DNA of 64,000 nt from an uncultured Flavobacteriaceae bacterium (GTDB lineage Bacteria > Bacteroidota > Bacteroidia > Flavobacteriales > Flavobacteriaceae). The translations under genes were made by a program, and so were the position numbers. Positions 60,999 to 64,000 of the stretch are shown here, piece by piece. The notes below the pieces were generated by a model. The model searched no databases. It was not told where the DNA came from and was given only the letters and a program-made list of their open reading frames with translations. Position 1 is the first letter of the stretch, and each line of letters begins with the position of its first letter. The stretch is taken from NCBI GenBank assembly GCA_938017825.1, contig CALIJE010000018.1:1-64000 (forward strand), read 5' to 3'.

Positions 60999-61727
60999 TT
61001 ATTCCTTTTTTATTCTATCAAGCTTATGAAAGGCGAAATTAGCCGCAGTCTCTAGCGTTTCATCAGTTTCCAAAGAAGAGATTTTATCGCGATAACTAAA
61101 TAATTCCTTACTTAGACGAACTTGGTAATTAAACACTTTATCACCAAAAGCACAGTCTTTACCATTCATTACCATCTCATAGGCATCACCCTCTTTACTC
61201 ACCAATAGGTCGCAGATATCGGGAAATGCAGAAATTTCATCAACCGAAAGGGAATCCAATACGCTAGGATTTCTCCATGCGCCTACATATTTTTTCTTGT
61301 CTTTAAAGGGCCACATTTTTACCCGAATGGCATTGGTCGAATCAATGCCTATGGTATAAATACGTTGTCTATACGTACTGTCTGGCTGATGGCTCCTGTA
61401 TTCCTCTACATAGAGTACATGCTCTCCGATGGTAGGTTTATTCAATTTGATGTAGTGTGACTCCAATTCTAAATAGCCTCCTTTACCCTCATCATTGAAG
61501 CGCCACACTTTTCCGCCTTCTTTTTCTACTTCCGCTATTTGTTGATCATTGTTATACGTACCGGGCCACATAGTCATGATCTCGGCAAGTTGATCTTCGG
61601 GAGTCACTGCATCTTTTTTCACCTCAGCAACCACCTTTTTTTCTTGTTTATTTTGGCCTTCCTTACAACTTCCTATAAGTGCAAGAAATATAATGAGAAA
61701 GAATGCTCTTTTTAGTGTGGTTTTCAT
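60999..61727 (-). CDS. CpeT/CpcT-like lipoprotein 4
   Basis: A 242-residue protein with lipobox Cys at residue 21 (FLALIGSC). Residues 54-63 read WPGTYNNDQQ, then YVEEYRSHQPDSTYRQRIYT and ICDLLVSKEGDAYEMVMNG with spaced Cys, all matching PF06206. It is the clearest short-form family member in the window. It lies in a minus-strand operon with two VOC/CpeT-like proteins and downstream of a SUMF1-fold protein. Confidence 0.82.
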   Translation of the reverse strand: MKTTLKRAFFLIIFLALIGSCKEGQNKQEKKVVAEVKKDAVTPEDQLAEIMTMWPGTYNNDQQIAEVEKEGGKVWRFNDEGKGGYLELESHYIKLNKPTIGEHVLYVEEYRSHQPDSTYRQRIYTIGIDSTNAIRVKMWPFKDKKKYVGAWRNPSVLDSLSVDEISAFPDICDLLVSKEGDAYEMVMNGKDCAFGDKVFNYQVRLSKELFSYRDKISSLETDETLETAANFAFHKLDRIKKE

Positions 61728-61749
61728 ATTAAATTAGATTTACATTGTT

Positions 61750-62703
61750 CTATTTATCAACTTCAGAGGCCACTCGGAATCCCAGCATGAAACTACGATA
61801 ATCGGCTCCATCTCGAGAACGAACCGCAGCCCGACTCCAAGCAATTCCACTTATCCAACTTCCCCCTTTTGGTGTGCGCCAAGTACAGGCTTCATCTGTA
61901 TTGTCTGTCCATGATGATCCATCGATCGGGGCGTTGGCCAAATCGTTCTGAAAGCAATCATTGGTCCACTCCCAAGCATTGCCCACCATATCATGTAGTC
62001 CAAAATTGTTGGGCTTAAAACGCCCAACTTTGGTGGTGAACACATAGCCATCGGTACAAGGAAATGATGCGCGACTCGGAAACCTATCTGCAAAAGCGCT
62101 ATCACCAATATTGGCATATTCGCAGGCCTCCTCCGGATTCGTGCCCCAATACCACGGGCTAGAACTACCGGCTCTAGAAGCGTATTCAAACTCCACTGCC
62201 GAAGGCACCCTATACGTACGACCAGTCTTTTTGCTTAGCCATTTGGCATAGGCATCGGCATCACTCCAACTAACGCAGACGACCGGGTCATCTTCACGTT
62301 GGGGATAACCGGGATTTTCCCAGTCGTGTTCCGCAACATAACCATAACTTTTTCCATCAAAATAATTACAACCTACAAGAGGTTCTCCCTTATAGAATGC
62401 AATATTCGACTTGTACTTGGTCTCTTCCATGAATACGCGATATTGGCCCAAGGTTACTTCTGTCTTGGCAAGGGCGAACGATTTTTTTATAGTGGCTTTG
62501 ATTCGGCTGCGTTCCCCTTTTTTTCTGCCGATCTCCTCTTCATAAGAGCCAATAAAAACCGACCCTGAAGGAATCACAACCATTTCAGGGCAAGCATCAC
62601 AATCCATAAAGGTCACTGGATCAACATCTTGTTCCTCGCTATTATTTCCAAGCATTAGACCTGCAAGGCTAACTAGGATGAATATGTGAACTATTCTATT
62701 CAT
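61750..62703 (-). CDS. SUMF1-fold exported protein, not a formylglycine enzyme
   Basis: The start is set at 62703 (MNRIVHIFILVSLAGLMLG), giving 317 residues and a signal peptide; the longer ORF would overlap the peroxiredoxin. CPEMVVIPSGSVFIGSYEEE, VSWSDADAYAKWLSKKTGR, YRVPSAVEFEYASRAGS and HDMVGNAWEWTND are the SUMF1/EgtB/PvdO fold. At the active-site position it has GGSWISGIAWSRAAVRSRDG with no cysteine pair, so it is not a sulfatase-activating enzyme. PvdO-like periplasmic oxidation is one alternative. Confidence 0.85.
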   Translation of the reverse strand: MNRIVHIFILVSLAGLMLGNNSEEQDVDPVTFMDCDACPEMVVIPSGSVFIGSYEEEIGRKKGERSRIKATIKKSFALAKTEVTLGQYRVFMEETKYKSNIAFYKGEPLVGCNYFDGKSYGYVAEHDWENPGYPQREDDPVVCVSWSDADAYAKWLSKKTGRTYRVPSAVEFEYASRAGSSSPWYWGTNPEEACEYANIGDSAFADRFPSRASFPCTDGYVFTTKVGRFKPNNFGLHDMVGNAWEWTNDCFQNDLANAPIDGSSWTDNTDEACTWRTPKGGSWISGIAWSRAAVRSRDGADYRSFMLGFRVASEVDK

Positions 62704-62707
62704 TTGA

Positions 62708-63178
62708 TCAACGGATTCCCTCCAATGTTTTTGTGATATTCTCAAAATTGGGTAATGTTTTTCCATCAGTCGTTTCTGCATACTGAACTACCCCGTTACC
62801 ATCGATTACAAAAGCGGAGCGCATAGAAAAACCAGACATTCCGGCAAAATCTCCTTCAAACAGAACGCCATAGTCCTTACTAACCTTCTTATTGAAATCA
62901 GATCCTAATGGAAAGTCCAAATTGTTCTCTTTTGAAAACTTATCGAGAACAAAAGGCGAATCAACCGATACCCCTAGCACCTCGGCGTTTAATGAAGTAT
63001 AGTTGTTTTCGGTACCGTTGGCCATACATAATTGCTCGGTACAAACACTAGTAAATGCCAAGGGGAAAAAGTGAAGAATCAGATTTTTCCCTTTATACTT
63101 TTCCAGAGTTATGGGCTGTAAATCGGTACCAACCAATTTAAATTCGGGCGCTTTGTGCCCAATAGTCAAGGCTGCCAT
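62708..63178 (-). CDS. Peroxiredoxin (AhpE/redoxin type)
   Basis: A 156-residue thioredoxin-fold peroxidase. The peroxidatic Cys is in FPLAFTSVCTEQLC, with a second Cys five residues later, and GVSVDSPFVLDKF is canonical. It reduces H2O2 or organic peroxides in the cytosol. It lies 4 bp upstream of the SUMF1-fold gene and 1 bp after the DUF1838 gene; peroxide detoxification beside amine oxidases is plausible. Confidence 0.92.
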   Translation of the reverse strand: MAALTIGHKAPEFKLVGTDLQPITLEKYKGKNLILHFFPLAFTSVCTEQLCMANGTENNYTSLNAEVLGVSVDSPFVLDKFSKENNLDFPLGSDFNKKVSKDYGVLFEGDFAGMSGFSMRSAFVIDGNGVVQYAETTDGKTLPNFENITKTLEGIR

Positions 63179-63179
63179 A

Positions 63180-64000
63180 TTATTCTTTTTTGCCCTCTTC
63201 GGTTACCTCTCCCTTATCTGCCAAGAATTTTTTGAAAACCGTCCAGGATGTTTCATTTGGACGCTTATCGTCCTTTTCAGGTGGATTGAAATAGATTGGA
63301 TACCGGTCATTTAGAATAACCTCAAGCCTATCCCAAATTCCATCCTTATTCAAAATACTCTCGCCAGTTGCATTTGCAACTATCCAGCCTGGTCTACTTC
63401 CCATTTCCATCCATGGCAGCCATTGGGAAATTCTTGACCAAGATATGTTAGACTGACTCAAATCCTTGATATTTGAATTGGTCAACTCCTCGGCCTTATA
63501 ATAGGTATTAAAAATCTCCATCGCATGATAGGTACCTCCAACATATTTTTGATAATCTCCGGAAAGAGGGTTGTTATAGAATAATGGTATCTCATATGAA
63601 GTAACGGCAACATCACCGTATTTTCTAAAACTTGTCTTTGCACTCACCTTACCATCCTCATCTTTTTCATAAGCATAACTTCTCATACTTACCGGATCAT
63701 TTGCAACATGCACTACATCAACAGTTTCTCCAGTCCAAGGGTTTTCCCATTTATCCAAAATTTCATTGGTCACTGGATCTAGGTACATCATAATCTCGCG
63801 ACCAACGCTTCTAAAGCCTTTTCCTCGTATTGGATCCTCAACACAATCGCATTGGCGTACATTGATTCCGACCACCTTAAATAAGAGACGGTCTTTTTCA
63901 CCTTGTACCCTGCTCCAGATTCTACCTTCCCACATCCCGTAAACAGGTTTGCCCTCCTCTAGGGTATTGCAGGTAGTTTTTTGTCTGATTTCGAGCGCTT
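63180..64000 (-). CDS. DUF1838 family protein 3 (5' end outside the window)
   Basis: The frame stays open from 63180 to the window edge, upstream of the internal Met at 63935, so the true start lies beyond 64000. The readable part matches DUF1838: EIMMYLDPVTNEILDKWENP followed by WTGETVDVVHVAND, and ISQWLPWMEMGSRPGWIVAN. It is the most upstream readable gene of the minus-strand operon DUF1838-peroxiredoxin-SUMF1-CpeT-VOC-CpeT-MFS. Confidence 0.82.
   Translation of the reverse strand, partial: ALEIRQKTTCNTLEEGKPVYGMWEGRIWSRVQGEKDRLLFKVVGINVRQCDCVEDPIRGKGFRSVGREIMMYLDPVTNEILDKWENPWTGETVDVVHVANDPVSMRSYAYEKDEDGKVSAKTSFRKYGDVAVTSYEIPLFYNNPLSGDYQKYVGGTYHAMEIFNTYYKAEELTNSNIKDLSQSNISWSRISQWLPWMEMGSRPGWIVANATGESILNKDGIWDRLEVILNDRYPIYFNPPEKDDKRPNETSWTVFKKFLADKGEVTEEGKKE

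Noticed and set aside
61750-62703. Sulfatase-activating formylglycine enzyme
   Set aside because: The active-site cysteine pair is absent and no sulfatase is in the window.

Overview
The window looks like a chromosomal segment of a marine member of the Flavobacteriaceae (Bacteroidota). The signs are AT-rich intergenic DNA, few clear Shine-Dalgarno sites, a TonB receptor with an N-terminal carboxypeptidase-like domain, many lipoproteins, one promoter of the Bacteroidota TAnnTTTG type, and an arsenosugar operon of the kind seen in this group. I see no rRNA, tRNA, CRISPR array, transposase, phage gene, SusC/SusD pair or glycoside hydrolase.

Layout. (1) 1-4231, plus strand: the tail of an AT-rich partial ORF, then an arsenosugar operon (two glycosyltransferases, purine nucleoside phosphorylase, ArsM, a DUF547 lipoprotein). 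(2) 4228-19322, minus strand: a split ATP-dependent lactamase/hydantoinase pair (HyuA, HyuB), a fumarate-reductase-like flavoprotein, an SDR, a HapK/RedY-like protein, an HpcH/HpaI aldolase, a LeuC/LeuD-like hydro-lyase with a Tat-exported amine oxidase between its subunits, a methyltransferase and small alpha/beta-barrel proteins. (3) 19731-24766, plus: two MFS transporters, a CpeT/CpcT-like protein, a lipoprotein and an MDR reductase. (4) 24774-39195: pyruvate dehydrogenase E1 (AceE type) and E2, a triad-less alpha/beta hydrolase, a DUF1838 lipoprotein, an NQO-type flavoprotein, a TonB receptor, a VOC fusion protein and an aldehyde dehydrogenase. (5) 39322-48431, plus: an HMG-CoA-lyase-like enzyme, a canonical LeuC/LeuD-like hydratase, an AhpD/CMD protein, a family III CoA-transferase, a SnoaL-like lipoprotein, an isochorismatase-fold amidase, two polysaccharide-deacetylase-fold (imidase/allantoinase-like) hydrolases, a BASS transporter and an SDR. 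(6) 48439-64000: a reductase, an amidohydrolase, cytochrome c, two more Tat-exported amine oxidases, further CpeT/CpcT-like, DUF1838 and VOC proteins, an MFS transporter, a SUMF1-fold protein and a peroxiredoxin.

Two patterns tie regions 2-6 together. First, ten copies of an operator-like element, core TAGTTAAC-N3-RTTAACTA, sit at the promoters of nearly all catabolic operons between 8.9 and 51.1 kb and nowhere in the arsenosugar operon. Six copies are doubled, with TTAA tetrads at fixed offsets 4, 13, 20 and 29. No HTH regulator is encoded in the window. Second, the genes of region 5 can be ordered into a pathway: cyclic imide, half-amide, substituted maleate plus ammonia, hydroxy-diacid, CoA thioester, then pyruvate plus an acyl-CoA, with a co-regulated pyruvate dehydrogenase to take the pyruvate. 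Substituted maleimides are oxidative breakdown products of bilins and chlorophyll, and the locus carries at least four exported CpeT/CpcT (phycobilin lyase family) homologues. My leading hypothesis, which is inference, is an undescribed regulon for catabolism of linear tetrapyrroles or a similar pyrrole-, lactam- or imide-containing natural product. The substrate is not proven by the sequence.
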